The notes: a model not told the origin generated them from the sequence alone. Shown: positions 46,301 to 58,851, numbered from the stretch's first letter. The stretch is DNA of 64,000 nt from Rhizophagus clarus (GCA_015698045.1 BLAL01000338.1:682001-746000); one strand, 5' to 3'. Made by a program: numbers and translations.

Positions 46301-48238
46301 ATTTCAACGCCGATATAGACATAGGTTTTACTGATATTAGTTTTGCAAAATATGATTATGTATCGTAACAGCTAACTGCAACTGCAATGATCTATCACAA
46401 TTGATTTTTCGTTGATAATTTCTTCTAACAAAGTCTAAGTAGAACAATGCTATATCAATTATCGACTTAACCAAATAAGTATTGTATACTGTTATGAGGA
46501 CAAGTATTATATATTACACTCAAAAGTGAAATATTATTAATTACATTGTATAAATTAACCAATTTCAATTGACATTCTCTTTTCACAATTAGTCAATTCC
46601 AACTTATTCTCTCTTATTATATATATTTACATCTGGAATCGTTACGTCCTTTAATATGATATATTATTCGCCTGTCAGAGGATACTAAATTGAAACTAGC
46701 GAGTGGATTATCAATTGTAATATATGTTAAAATAATATTTCATCGGATAGTGCTTCAACTATCTGATAAATACAATTAATAAAAAAAAATCTAAAAACCG
46801 CTCACAATAAAAGTTGCATGCATCTATATTGTATTAATTTACTAATTTGAAATTTTTCAATAAAAATTTAAAACGAAAGTCTTCGTGGCTTACGGCTCGT
46901 ATTCTGTAATGCCTTAATAACTATTTTAAAATATTATTTTTTTATAAACTAAGTACTTTCCCAGATTTTTCTCCCTCGTCTTTCTATCAGTTTCTGAAAT
47001 TCAAAGATAAAATTTCTGGATTACCCGTAAGCCATGATAAAATTTAATAATAAAAATTTGTCACCCAACTAATTAAAAAGATGCTTAGATGTAAATCAAA
47101 TTGACCGGATGCTTAAATTTGATGTCCAAGAAGATTTACAAAAAAGAAATTAAAGGAGAAAGAAGGAGAAATATTAAATTTGTAATATTACATGTTCTTA
47201 GAATTTTGTAATACTTGCAATTGTAATATTTTTTTTTTTTTAATCTAATTTAATCTTCGGTGCTACTGGTAAATAATCAAAACAATATAACTATAAACAT
47301 AGCTTTTAAAAATCATAATGATTTTAAATTTATAAAAAAAAAATAAAAGACAAACAATTTTATCTGAATTTAGTTTATAATATCTTACATTATATGTAAA
47401 AAAAGATACAAAATTTTTAAAATATTTTAATTTTTAAATATTTAATACCAGCCTTTCATTTTAAAAGTATTATTAATATAAGACTATACTTTATGATTTC
47501 AATTAATATACTGTAATGAGATTAAAATCAATAAAAAAAAATTTTTAATTATGGCTTTAACAATTGATAATCTAATTTAGTTGATTCAAGCAGGTTAATT
47601 AACCTGAATTAACACAGCCTGCAACAATTACATTTAACAATTATTTGATAAAATATATTTGGCTGTGCTGTCTCTTTTTTTTACAAATAAAATTGAATTA
47701 GATAATATAAGATACTTTTATATATTAAATAAATAATACTTATTATTTAAATAAAATTATAAATGAGAATTTACTAATAAATTCTCTTTAAAATATTTCA
47801 ATTAAAAATTATTATTGGATTATGAAATCCTAATATTATAATTAAAAAAATATAATAATAAAAAATATTTATAAAATTTTTGATATATTAATTTGATTAT
47901 CTAATTGTTAAATCAACAATTGTTCTTAGTGTTTCCAACAAATATTGAACAAGTTTTTATAAAAACAAATATTAAATATTAATCAATCACATATAATACA
48001 TCAGCCTCATGGCTAAAAAATTTGCTAACCAATAACTGAACATTAATAAGTAAACAAAATTGAGTTTTAAAAATATATATATAAACAGTATAAACAGTAA
48101 AATTTTACCATAAATTTGCTAATAAGAATAAATCCTCATTTATTATTACTATGGTATAAAATCCATTTAGTTAAGATGTTTCTTGTTATAACGCTCTGAT
48201 ATATATATATATTTTCACGCTATGACTGCTATACCATA
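46301..48238. other. AT-rich region without recognised genes
   Basis: Very A/T-rich from about 47200. A short pair of words GCTTACGG/CCGTAAGC at 46890 and 47025 faces inward. Nothing else is supported. Confidence 0.4.
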
Positions 48239-48397
48239 ATGACTTTCTCTGTCTCCTTTGATACTGAGCAGCTCATTACTTTCTTGGAACAGCAAAATCT
48301 CCACATGGATAATGATAACTTTAAAATTTTTCATGAACAAAAAATTACTGGTTGCTCCTTTTCATACTTTACTAGGGAGGATTGGTTAAATTCATGA
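48239..48397 (+). pseudogene. Truncated SAM-like domain ORF
   Basis: An ATG-started ORF of 52 residues (FDTEQLITFLEQQNL, DNFKIFHEQKITGCSFSYFT). This is the helix pattern of the SAM-like domain seen in the 58.1-kb gene and common in Glomeromycotina proteins: the phrase (L/F)K..xx.QxIxGxxFLxLT. It stops before the last helices of the domain (REDWLNS), so it is a truncated relic or a very small protein. Confidence 0.5.
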
Positions 48398-50488
48398 CTA
48401 AAGAAAAAAATTTACTCATATTAATAATAAAATGATATTTAATTACAACCAGTTAATCACGATTATATATTATGGATTTATTCAACTTACTTAATATGAG
48501 AAGTTACATGAAAAAATAGATGTATTTATTCCAAAGAAACATGATAATTTATTATAAAAACATATACAGTAACTTAACCTATTAATTCAATCTTTACTCA
48601 GACAATTGTTTTAATGGCTTATGGAAAAGCTTTTATCTTTTAAATTTCTTTATATTTAATACAAACTATATTGCTCATTTTTCTTTAAACATCCATAAAA
48701 TAATTTGACATCTTCCAATGGAATGTTTAAATGAAATATTTGAAAAATAGATATTCAGATTATTATCCACTTTATTAATCAAAGAATTTCATTGTTGAAA
48801 TTGAACAAATTAAGTAAACTGATTGTCTGTAATATCTGCAATATCAGAAGGGTTAGCAGTAATAGAAGTGATTGTAGAGTAGGATTGGTCCAATCAATAT
48901 TTCAATAAGTTTAATTAATGAAAAAATAAAAATAACAAATGGACGTCATATTGAGATAAATATTGATTGTATATTTCATATTCCTTCAAGATGGGTATAT
49001 TTGCTTACATGGATGACACCCAATGGATACCTAATTCACATTATACAGTAACTAACAACTAGCAATGTTTTTATTAGAAAGGCGATAGATTGATTATATT
49101 TTACAAATAGCATAAACATCTACATATATTTTATATGCTTATCTGTTATGTGCACTTTTAATTCAAAATAATGGAAAAAGATTATATTTCCATAATAGTA
49201 TAATCATTATTTAACTAACAAGCATCAAACTGAATCACAAAAAAAGTAAGATTATGTGGTAAGAAAAAAAATTATAATTTAATTATTATTTGTAAAAGAT
49301 TGATTGTAATAAATAGTATTTATAAATTTTAGAATAATGTACTTTTCAAATGCAGATAAGTTAGCATTTATAGAATTACAATTAAGACATTTTAGAGGAT
49401 ACGCAGGTGTGGAAATTAACAAAAAACAACAAGTATTTTCTAAATTCACGCACTTTTCTACCAAAATTTGCAATCAAAAGATGTGTGGAAAAATGAAAAT
49501 GAGTTGAGAAAAGGGAGAAAGGTCAGGCAACAAGGGAAAGGAGAAAAGGGGAGAGAATAGGAAGAGAACAAGGGAAATTGAAGAGAATGAGAAAGGAAGA
49601 AATGAGGAACAAGAAAAGAAGTAGAAATGTACTGTAAAAGGAGTATTCATATGATTAATTCTGTCAAATCAAGCTATCATTATAACTACTATATTTCTGT
49701 CTAATCCGTATTTATCATGCTACAACGCCAACTAACCCTATTTTTGGTCGCAAAAATTTTGAAATTTCATATCGAAAGTGGGCAGAAAGGCAAAACGAAA
49801 CTGAAGCCTTATTCGATATTTAATTGAACCGGAGCTGCGGCTAAAGTAATATTAATCATGTGATACTCATGATAATATAAATAGTGGCTTAATTTAAAAA
49901 AACATTTATCTATTAAATTCAGCAATTCGAATACTGCTATAAGACTGTTCAAAGTTTAGATCCAGAAGAAACTTTTGGTATCTCTCTATAGTTGAACATT
50001 TTCTGGATTAGAGGTTGCATACTTTAGCTCTTCAACCCTTTCTTTATTTCAAGAAGAAAAAATGATGATACTTTAATAGCATTTTCGGTTTACTTTACTC
50101 TTGGAATTAGTAGTTTTTCAACTATTGATTTTGTTAGTTGATTCTATTTTTTTTTATTAAGAAAGAAGTTTTTATTTTATGTTTAAATGATAGTTCCAGT
50201 CAAAGAGTATATAGAAGGAATAAGCACTTTGTTTGAGAAATAATGGTAAAAGTTTGTGTTTTAGCGTTTGAAAAAAAAAGTTTATTTATAAAAGTGCAAA
50301 TAGTTGGTGTTAATTTTATTTCAATCTTACTCATTGAATTGATATGAAATTTAAATCATGATCAGCTTGAGATTGAGCGATGCCGCCCACTATTCCAAAC
50401 ACAGTAAAACTGAAATCAAGTAAAAAGTTAGAATTCAATTCAATATTTCTAATAAAAAATAAATCTGAAAAATAAAATTGGGAAGCTA
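48398..50488. other. No supported gene
   Basis: AT-rich. A polypurine stretch lies at 49495-49625 (GGGAAAGGAGAAAAGGGGAG). A 64-residue minus-strand ORF (49279-49473) contains CLNCNS but no convincing family. Confidence 0.4.
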
Positions 50489-50961
50489 TTATAAAGTACG
50501 AGTTTTTTGATAAACATTACATCGAGGTTTTTCATATAACTCTTTAATTTCTTTGACTACTAATTCACATTCTAGTTTCCTAGTTAATTCTTCCTGTTTT
50601 ATTTTCTCTTTAGCTTTGTTAATTAATTCTTGATTATCTTGCTTCCAAGCTTGCAAGTCATAATTTCTAAGAGGGTCATTTTCAACTTTGTAATTTTCTA
50701 ATTGTTCAGCTAATTTTCCTGAACATTGAAGAGTTTTCCTAAAGCAACCTGCCCTTAAACCAAAACTAGAAATGGCGGCATTGACATTAAAAAATCCTTC
50801 AGGTAAATACCATCGTTTATCACATTAGAAAAAGAATGATAAAGGTCGATCCCTAATAAACACTGAAAGTAAATCATCTCTCATTCTTTTACTCTCTTGA
50901 CTCCTGTTTTGACTTCTGCAATAGGGTATTTTCTGTCCAACCACTCCTGAGCGTTTACCAT
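50489..50961 (-). pseudogene. Degenerate gene with coiled-coil C-terminus
   Basis: On the minus strand, an ATG at 50961 opens a short frame beginning VNAQEWLDRKYPI, the N-terminal phrase of many Glomeromycotina repeat proteins, which stops after about 26 codons. A second frame, open from about 50830 to the stop at 50489, encodes around 110 residues: GFFNVNAAISSFGLRAGCFR and then a charged helix (KQDNQELINKAKEKIKQEEL). The pieces are not joined by a clear intron and an internal stop lies between them, so it is probably a pseudogene. Confidence 0.5.
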
Positions 50962-52097
50962 AATATAATATTTTAATCAGATTAACTTATTCTTTAAAAT
51001 AAATGAACTTTATATATAAAATAAATATGAATACTTTAATCGAGAAAGAAACAGAGATGAAATTAAATTTATTATCAAAGAAAACTTCATTCATATGAAT
51101 GTGGTTTTTTATGGGTTATGCCAAAACGCCTATGTTAGTCACAGCCTTTGTACGTTAGACTCTATTCTGGCGTACCCGTTAATCGGAGTTTCCTGACTGA
51201 TAGATTTGTTCGTCAAATAGTTATCGAAAAGATGTCTAGAAATAATTATTTAACTGTATTTTTATATTCAGGATTAATATTTTATTTTGTTATTGACTTT
51301 ATTTTCCCATTTTAGGGGATGCATCACCACTATCACACCCTCTAGATTTCTAGATTTTCATTTTTCTGTTGTTTCGGTTAATAAAAATCTATTTGTCACA
51401 CTGTTATTTGTCACACTTGCAATTTAAATCTGCCCAGCTTTAGATTGTCAACGCGATCGCATATAGTCCTCATATAGTTACATCTGCTGCGATTGCTATC
51501 AATTTTCTAAAAGCTTTTTCAAATCTTTTTAGAGATAACAAACACTTCTTTTTCCTTTAATATATAAGCAGTAAGCTTATGTTATTCTATTTTTTTTCAT
51601 TTACCTGCCATCATTTAATATGCAGTACGCTTATTCGAATTCGTAATACGAAAATCACACGACTATACTTTTATCTTTTAAAATAGAAGAAAAGGAGAAA
51701 ATAAAAATTTTTGGACCTATCCAGAAAAGGAATATATTACGTCATCTAAAAAGTCTTCTCTGAACACATTCATTACATGATATTTCACGTTTTTTCGTGG
51801 TCTGTTGGTATAACATCGTATCAGCCTACTACTTGATATCTTACTGTCGTAAAATGAATGTGCAAAAATTTTAAGGCATTATAATATCTACCGTGTTTAT
51901 TTTTTTTAAATGAATTTAATGGATAACGCTAACAAATTACGGAAAATAATACATACAATATATATATAAATCATTGACTGGCTAATAATAATATTTAATA
52001 ATTTCCTACAAAATATTCTTCACTGTTACGCAAGATACTAATATAAAAACAAAAACAAGAATAAAATAAGATATACATGAGTTTATAAAGTATATTT
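50962..52097. other. No gene; possible MITE relic at about 51290-51450
   Basis: 51290-51450 has GCATCACCACTATCACACCC, TTTTCATTTTTCTG, ATTTGTCAC and TCTGCCCAG words shared with the 17666-17895 MITE interior. Boundaries are not clear. The remainder is AT-rich. Confidence 0.35.
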
Positions 52098-52532
52098 TTA
52101 CTGTCGATTTTGAGTAAATTGAGTAGAAGAATAATTTAAGGAATTATTATCTTGTTGAGAAAAAGTTGGTATAATGATAATTTTAAACCCAGGAATATCA
52201 AAACTAAAGATTTCGGTTTGAGAAGGGTTAACATTTGTCATATTAAATGAATCAAATGGAGAAGAGGTATTTTCAATCGGCTGCGGCGGTGCATGATCAG
52301 AGGTGATTTGAGGATAGGAATTATTAGACGCAAGTTGTTGATTAAAATGATTGATATTTGTGTGATGTGAAAAATTACTATTATCATTCATTATGGGAAG
52401 TTCAACATTGACAGTATTGTAATTTATATTTGAAGTATGTTCATGTCTCGGATGAATAACAGCAGCAGTTGATTGTTGTAAATAATTGGTTTCGGCAAAA
52501 TGATTATTTTGTGAAGAATTATTATCGTCCAT
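52098..52532 (-). CDS. N/Q/S-rich 144-residue protein, function unknown
   Basis: A single minus-strand ORF from an ATG at 52532 to TAA at 52098, without introns. The first 100 residues are rich in N, Q, S, H and T (low-complexity, disordered). Near residues 106-124 there is a hydrophobic motif FSFDIPGFKIIIIP flanked by prolines, followed by an S/N/Q-rich tail. There is no signal peptide or known domain. The composition is like transactivation or prion-like regions of transcription regulators, so it could be the last exon of such a gene or a stand-alone protein. Codon use and length make chance unlikely but do not prove a gene. Confidence 0.5.
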   Translation of the reverse strand: MDDNNSSQNNHFAETNYLQQSTAAVIHPRHEHTSNINYNTVNVELPIMNDNSNFSHHTNINHFNQQLASNNSYPQITSDHAPPQPIENTSSPFDSFNMTNVNPSQTEIFSFDIPGFKIIIIPTFSQQDNNSLNYSSTQFTQNRQ

Positions 52533-53545
52533 AGTTAAATTTTATATCTGGAACTTTTTAAATGAACTGAAAATTTGAAGTGGATTTTTTTTTGCAGAGA
52601 AAATTTCTGTTCTTTTTATAATAAGACGACTGCATCGTTTGTTATAACAAATAATTGTTGTATAACATAGCAGATAGATGAAAAACGCTTTGTTTGTCGA
52701 TTTTCTTTTGCATAAACACACATAAAACAGGAATTTTTGTTGGTTGAAAATCATTTAGATTACGCCCGATTTCCAAAAAAAGAAAATAAATGGGAGGTAA
52801 AATAAAAAATAAAAAGTAAAGTTATTCCATTTTTGGACGTGCTACTTTCAAAATGGTGGTCAGTTAAAGCGGGCAGATTTGGCCGGAATTACGGCATTAA
52901 CAAATTACGTATGTGACATATAACGAGGTGTCATATAGGGTTTTAAAAATCAAAGGAGTGGGCGTGATACCGGTGACAAATATTTCACTATGGTCACGTG
53001 ATTATATCCCGTACAAATTATTGAGAAAGAATTGGCGCATATTCAATCGTCATACTTAAATAAATAAATAAATAAATACGCATATTCAATCAATAACTTG
53101 TGTCAGATGACCTTTTTTCTTTCTAAGTATAATGAAATTTCTACAATTGTTAAAAATCGAAACTGGAGGTCCAGTTTCATAATGTTGTTCCAACATCACT
53201 GCGGCACTGCCTGACAACAACAACAAAAAATAATGGGAAATGCTAAGGACATTTCTTGTTAAACAAATATAATGAATAGAGCCCTTTTATTTGTCACCAC
53301 ATTACACCCTCCTATTTTCATTATTTTTTTTATAAGTATTCTGGAGACAGTTTTCTTAAAATACGCAAATATGTATTCGTCGCATTACTATTTGTCACAG
53401 GTGAGCCACGCCTAATTCCATTACACCACACTTAATTTGTAATGCGGCCAAATGTCACGTGGTAGTGACTTTTTTTTATGGCGATGCTGGGGAAGATCAA
53501 TTCCTAGGGGTGTGGGGGACAACTAATATGTTACACAATAGTATT
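52533..53545. other. Non-coding, with MITE relics
   Basis: 52860-52990 (minus orientation) and 53280-53480 (plus orientation) both carry the TTTGTCAC, ACACCC, TTTTCATT and GGCCAAAT/CTGCCCG words of the 17666-17895 family. Ends are not well defined. The 70-residue minus-strand ORF at 52542-52754 is not supported. Confidence 0.4.
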
Positions 53546-53553
53546 CCTAACTG

Positions 53554-53788
53554 AAGTGTTGTCACGGGACAATGTCCGGGACAGGTTACACAAAAAAGAA
53601 ATGATAATCCCTCAAAATTTTATTATGATAATCTATTTCGTTACTCAGCAAAAGTATTTTAATATCTATTACACATAAATACATATAATTTTTGTAGAGT
53701 TTTTCAAGTTACAAAAGAGTACGGACAGTGCGCGGACGTGTCCGGGACAGCCAAAAAAAGCCGCGGACATCAAAAATGTACAACACTG
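53554..53788. mobile_element. hAT-like MITE with 8-bp duplication CCTAACTG
   Basis: The right end, minus strand, begins CAGTGTTGTACA and the left end AAGTGTTGTCAC (first base changed). CCTAACTG is repeated exactly at 53546-53553 and 53789-53796. The subterminal GTCCGGGACAG/CTGTCCCGGAC words are inverted. The ends resemble those of the element at 25465 (CAGTGTT). Length 235 bp. Confidence 0.85.
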
Positions 53789-53796
53789 CCTAACTG

Positions 53797-54705
53797 TCAA
53801 TAAAATATAATGATCAACGAAGAAATACCCCTGCAATTAAAAAACTCGGCCAATTAAACTATGTCATCCTTGAAACTTTTTTTATCGCGTTCAAAGTCTC
53901 TTTAATGTACTTGAACTTTGTTAAAGAGAAAAAAAAACAACATCGGCGACTTTATTTTTAGTGTTTATATTAAATAAAAAAAAACCTTAAACAAGTTTAT
54001 TTTAATAAGTTTTTAATAAAAAAATAAACTATTATTGTCAAAAAATATTTTTTATTAGTTTTTTTTTTTAATTTAATTTTCTTTAATACATATTTTAGAA
54101 TAATACTAGAATAATATAATACATTAAAAACTGACCTAAGAAAGCCAAAAATGCACTAATTATTATGAAATTTTGGCAATATACGGTTCTCACTAATACT
54201 AATCTACTGTCAAACATCGGCTTTTAGAAACGTCGCGTGTCAAAAGTTATAGGCTTCGAGACGTTCCTTGATATATTAAATGAATAAATGATCGTCCAAG
54301 TTATGAGTTGTCCACCCACACCCCTTGTCAATTCATTCACGAAGTCATCTATCATTAAAAATGTCTAAATGCATGTGCATGGCTGGATTCAAGGTACATG
54401 CACTTATGAAGGTGATATTGCAATTTGATTCTGAGTTAATCGCTTTTCTTATAATGTGGGATGATAAGATTTCTTTAATAAAGATTAATATTCTAAGCGA
54501 ACTCCACCCAATTTTTTTTTCTAGAATACTATATATTCTTAATTTTTTATTCAATTAATTAATTTATTTAATTATAAGCAGTATTATGGGATTCTACATT
54601 AAATATTTGTATTTATTGTTTATTAAATTATGAAATAAAATTAAATTAATAAAAAAAAAATACAAAAAGAACAATAAATTATTATTGTAAAATGTTGTTT
54701 ATTTG
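53797..54705. other. No supported gene
   Basis: AT-rich. Overlapping ORFs on both strands at 54325-54558 show no recognisable domain. Confidence 0.4.
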
Positions 54706-54709
54706 ACGT

Positions 54710-55045
54710 TTGTCGGTGAAATAATTGTCGGTAAAATGGCCATCTCGGTGAAATAACCGTCGGTAAAATGGTCGTGTCGGTGAAATAACCGTCGGTAAAA
54801 TGGTCGTGTCGGTGAAATAATTGTCGGTAAAATGGTCGTGTCGGTGAAATAATTGTCGGTAAAATGGTCGTGTCGGTGAAATAATTGTCGGTAAAATGGT
54901 CGTGTCGGTGAAATAATTGTCGGTAAAATGGTCGTGTCGGTGAAATAACCGTCGGTAAAACAATTGTAGGCGAACAATCCTGTTGGTGAAATCACTGTCG
55001 GTAAATTGATTGTTGGTGAAAAGTTTTTCGGCGAAATCAATGCGT
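54710..55045. repeat. 32-bp tandem repeat, ~10 copies
   Basis: Unit CGGTGAAATAATTGTCGGTA plus AAATGGTCGTGT, with TTG/ACC variants. It degrades at the right edge. It is read through in two minus-strand frames as FTDxYFTDTTILP-type repeats, but there is no start context or non-repeat part, so coding is doubtful. Similar -CCGACA- words recur at 56610-56760 (TTCCCGACATGACA). Confidence 0.9.
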
Positions 55046-55116
55046 CTCAAGAGATCAGTTCAAGAAGGAAACGCTGCGAAGCTTAAACTCTCGTTTTTGT
55101 GAATATTTGTTCATTA

Positions 55117-55271
55117 CAGTTATTCGTAAAAAGAATGAACCACCAATTCAATTTTTGTTCCAAAGTTTCATACACAACCATACGCATATGATTGTGTATG
55201 ATTGCATATGACTGTGTGAAATTTTGGGAGCAAAAATGAATTGGGTGGTCAGTTCTTTTTGAAAATAGCTG
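55117..55271. mobile_element. Tc1/mariner-type MITE, TA duplication
   Basis: A 155-bp fold-back. The left end is CAGTTATTCGTAAAAAGAAT and the right end, minus strand, CAGCTATTTTCAAAAAGAAC, both continuing GACCACC or GAACCACC and AATTCAATTTTTG. It is flanked by TA (55115-55116, 55272-55273). The interior contains repeated CATATGATTGTGTATG words. Confidence 0.8.
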
Positions 55272-55577
55272 TAATCTTGAATCAATCTAAATATAGTCCC
55301 CATCACAAACTTTATTTTCCGTTTTTTAATACGAGCCCCTGAAATATGATTTAGTTGTACTTCCGTGAAATATTCGATGATGGTTACATCAAATTAGTCG
55401 ATCGTCTCGGAACACTAGTTTTTTAGTTAGTAAAATGAGGATCTGAGATTTTTGATATTCTCTTGATTTTATGAAATCACGATGGGTTAACGGATTAAAT
55501 GAGAAAAGATTTTTTTAAGCAAGAATATAAATATCGTACACAGATAATATTTTTGAACATTATAACAATAATTTAAC

Positions 55578-56149
55578 ATGAATGAAAAATCCTTTATTAT
55601 TACATTTACTTTGCTCGTATTTTTTTTACTTATACATTCTGAAATAACTTACGGATGTCATCCTGCTGGCACTAAATCATGTGACGATGAATTCTGTAGT
55701 ATGTTAATTTTCAAACAATTTCTAATTTATTATTATTGTTCGGGTAAAAAAGAAATAATCCTCTTTTTTATAAAAATATATATATAGAATGTGAAATTTT
55801 TTCTATATCTGATGCCAATATGTTATCAAATAAGAGTCTCAGTGTCACGGTTAAAAGTACTGATGGTACCCATTCACAAGCATTCGGCCACTTTACCTTG
55901 AGTGATGATGCTGGCGGCTATGTTAGGTTTCTACACAATCCACAGTTCGTTAATGACTGTAATTGTCATGGTGAAGGTCCTAATACTGTTGATCCATATA
56001 CATCTTACTGGTCATATAATTTTGATACGCCTCCTGCAGGGACTTGGTTTGATGTTTGGCTTACAATATATTGGAATTGTGATTTTCCTGCAGTTTGGGA
56101 TGTAGATTGCTGTAGTACAGAAACCCACTATCGAGGTTATGTCAGATAA
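55578..56149 (+). CDS. Secreted cysteine-rich protein, two exons
   Basis: Exon 1 is 55578-55698 and exon 2 is 55788-56149 (483 nt, 160 residues). The 89-bp intron runs GTATGT...TATATAG, phase 1. Residues 1-26 are a signal peptide (FIITFTLLVFFLLIHS). The mature protein begins GCHPAGTKSCDDEFCKC and has further cysteines at NDCNCHG, YWNCDF and DVDCCST, about ten in all, consistent with several disulfides. There is no transmembrane segment. It is an apoplastic secreted protein of unknown function, with the look of a small secreted candidate effector or lectin-like protein. A partly deleted copy of exon 2 lies at 62733-62989. Confidence 0.8.
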
Positions 56150-56423
56150 GTTTACTTATTTGTCATCGCTAAATTTGAGACGCAGTTAATTTAATATTAT
56201 GTATTTGAAATTAAATTCATAAAAAATTTATTTACCTAATTTAAAAATTCCTTGGCAATATTTTATGAATTAATCGAGTACTATTTAATTTTTTGTTTTA
56301 TTTCTTGTGTATTCCTTTTTAAAATAACATGGACCATCCTTTCATTTTACTGAATATTTTGTTTTGCTTAATTTTTTAATATTATTAAACTAAGAGATAT
56401 GGAATATTACATCTTTATAATTA

Positions 56424-56516
56424 TTAATACCTAATTTTTATTTCTTGAATCAATTTATCAATTTGATCGTTTTTGCTGGTCCAGTCTGCACATGGTTTAG
56501 AACACTTTATACACAT
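56424..56516 (-). pseudogene. Kinase N-terminal zinc-motif fragment
   Basis: The minus-strand reading MCIKCSKPCADWTSKN then DKLIQE matches the CxxC...WTSGN...DKFIQ phrase that opens TKL kinases of this group (compare 60189-60330). Only this exon piece remains. The same piece occurs at 63268-63360 in the duplicated segment. Confidence 0.6.
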
Positions 56517-56539
56517 ACTTTTTTAGCAAATCTTTCATT

Positions 56540-57319
56540 TTGACACATATAAAATACAATAGCAAACATCTTCGCGACAATCTTTTTCCCAACATATTAT
56601 CCTTTACCTGACACCGATTTCCCGACAAGACATATTCCCGAATGACCATTTTACCGACATGATATAATCCCAAATTGACTTAATACTAACATGATATTTT
56701 TCCGACATGACATTTTTCTGACAACGCATATCACGACAGTCATTTTCCCGACGTGAAGTTTTTCTGAAATTTAACATGAGAGTTACCAATCTACATGAGC
56801 CCTGTATAACACTAACGCTATATTTTATACAGAATTATGCAACGCGTGATTGATCTGCGCCTTTACTGTCACATATAAAGAAAAATAATGATTTTAGTTT
56901 CCCAGTTGCTGGCGGTTTTACTATTACTAACAAGTATAATTCTACTTAGTAATAACGATAGGTATCTATAACGGAGAATTTTTTTTTTTCAGATTAAATT
57001 GTAAATTTCCTAAAGTTTTTTTTTTTTTTAATAAAATCACAAAATAAATTTTTTTTTTTAAGATATAATATAGATTGCACAATTTTTATTATGACATTTT
57101 TTTTTTTATATATCAAGAATCACACGAACTTTTTTTTTTTTTTGAAGTAAATTTTTTATACTAAAATGATTTTTTAATTTTCTTATAAATATCGGTTATG
57201 TAATCCATGTAAATTTAACTTGTGGTTATTAATATAATCAAGATCATGTTACTTTTAATTATCATAATATCTTCCTTAAAGATTAAACTAGTTCTGAAAT
57301 TAGTCTCATCCATGGCTGA
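56540..57319. other. No supported gene
   Basis: 56600-56770 contains degenerate CCCGACATGACATTTT repeats. Then AT-rich homopolymer DNA. Confidence 0.4.
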
Positions 57320-57424
57320 ATGAATGAGCTAAACACGAAAGTGAATAGATTAGAAACTAATCTAGATCTTGTTGTAGAAAGAATAGACAAAGTGTTCGGC
57401 AAATTATTTCCTGATGAAAAATGA
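57320..57424 (+). other. Short coiled-coil-like ORF
   Basis: A 34-residue ORF with a heptad-like pattern (NRLETNLDLVVERIDKVFGK). It could be the 3' end of a decayed gene. Too short to assign. Confidence 0.25.
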
Positions 57425-57833
57425 TATTGAAAATTGATATCACATTATTTATTATACAAAGTTCTTGTGCAAACATTGTGTATAATCAGTCGGAGACTGC
57501 TCGAAGAACACATTATACTAATAAAATATATGCCTCTTTCTAGTACAATTCTCATTGTTTTTTTTATTCCTCTAACAATTGTCAAACCATTAGCTGATAA
57601 AAACGAAAAGATCATGCTTATTGTATTAACGTCATTTAGTCATTATCCCCATATCTTATTAGTACATATGATCACGTACTCTATGTTCCCATTTCCCTTG
57701 TAAAACATGGTTCTTTCCACAGTTAGTTAAATTAATACCCAAATATAGTTACGAACTAAAAAATGATTTTAAAAAGGTTTATCATATTATAAATGATTAT
57801 TGACGTATCAGTCACTATTGAAATGTGGGACAA

Positions 57834-57952
57834 GACGGCTGTATACTTGTCACCCATTCCTCAAAAAGGAAATTTAAACAATGAGATCGATATGAAATCA
57901 TTGTTAAATTTCCTTTTTTGGGGAATGGGCGGCAAGTATAGACGACTGTGAC
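57834..57952. repeat. Long inverted repeat (~50-bp arms)
   Basis: The left arm ends GGAAATTTAAACAATGA and the right arm begins TCATTGTTAAATTTCC, with a 13-nt centre. The arms extend outward through CCCATTCC/GGAATGGG and TATACTTG/CAAGTATA with a few mismatches. Probably a fold-back MITE; no duplication identified. Confidence 0.75.
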
Positions 57953-58711
57953 ACTACTGTGACCCATGGGAAGAAAATTGCTACCAAATTAAGTAAATAT
58001 TTTAGTCAGCGTAATTATTTAATCGGATTGGATTCACTAATTTTTTTTTTTTTTGTAAGGTTTTTATTTATTTTGGGGATTTCACGAAAATCCTTTTAGC
58101 TGATACAATTTTATTAGACACTGTTAATAATTAGTGGCTTACCTACTATGGAATATAGTGGCAATAGAATGTCTTCTCAACTCCCCTCTATTGAAGAAAT
58201 AAAAAAGTTGGACGTCGAATCTCTTATTTTGCGGCTAAATGATGCTAATTTAGGTTTAAGTAAAGACACACTTAAATTCATTAAACAACAACAGATACCC
58301 GGTGATATTTTTCTTAATTTAACCCTCAGTTGTCTTAAGACATATGAATTAAAACTCGGCCCAGCAATGCGTATTTTGCAAATCATCGACACCCTAAAAA
58401 AAGACGACTTCAAGAATAAAATTGGATTGCATGTAGATTATAATGGCGACAATATATCTGCACAAACACCATCTAGTGAAGAAATAAAAATATTGGATGC
58501 CGATTCTCTTGTTCTAAGTTTAGGAGACGTTAATTTAAGATTAAATATGGATATCCTCTACTTCCTTAAGGACCAGGAAATTTCTGGTGCGGGCTTTCTT
58601 GAATTGACTCACGAGGACCTTTTTATACATGGACTAAAATTAGGGCCGATTAAAACTATCCTACGGGCAATTCAAAAAATAAATAATGAGGACGGACAAA
58701 AAAATCTTCAA

Positions 58712-58786
58712 GTATAGTCAATCACATTTAAGCTCATATTTTTCCGTCTCTGCTTAAATATTCCTGATAATTATAATTCCTATTAG
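58712..58786 (+). other. Intron joining the SAM exon to the kinase exon
   Basis: 75 bp, donor GTATAG directly after codon CAA, acceptor CCTATTAG before GATTCAAAC. Reading through gives a stop two codons later, so splicing is needed for the fusion. Phase 0 on both sides. Confidence 0.7.
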
Positions 58787-58851
58787 GATTCAAACAATAG
58801 CAATTTGTCCAATAATTACTATGATAATGAGGATAACGTAAACGAAATGTA

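Noticed and set aside
51780-51860. tRNA-like stretch (GTGGTCTGTTGGTATAAC)
   Set aside because: The start resembles a tRNA D-arm region, but no acceptor-stem pairing or T-loop (GGTTCGA) follows at the right distance.
54682-55050. Two minus-strand ORFs reading FTDNYFTDTTILP repeats
   Set aside because: Open in two frames because the 32-bp unit lacks stops; no unique flanking coding sequence.
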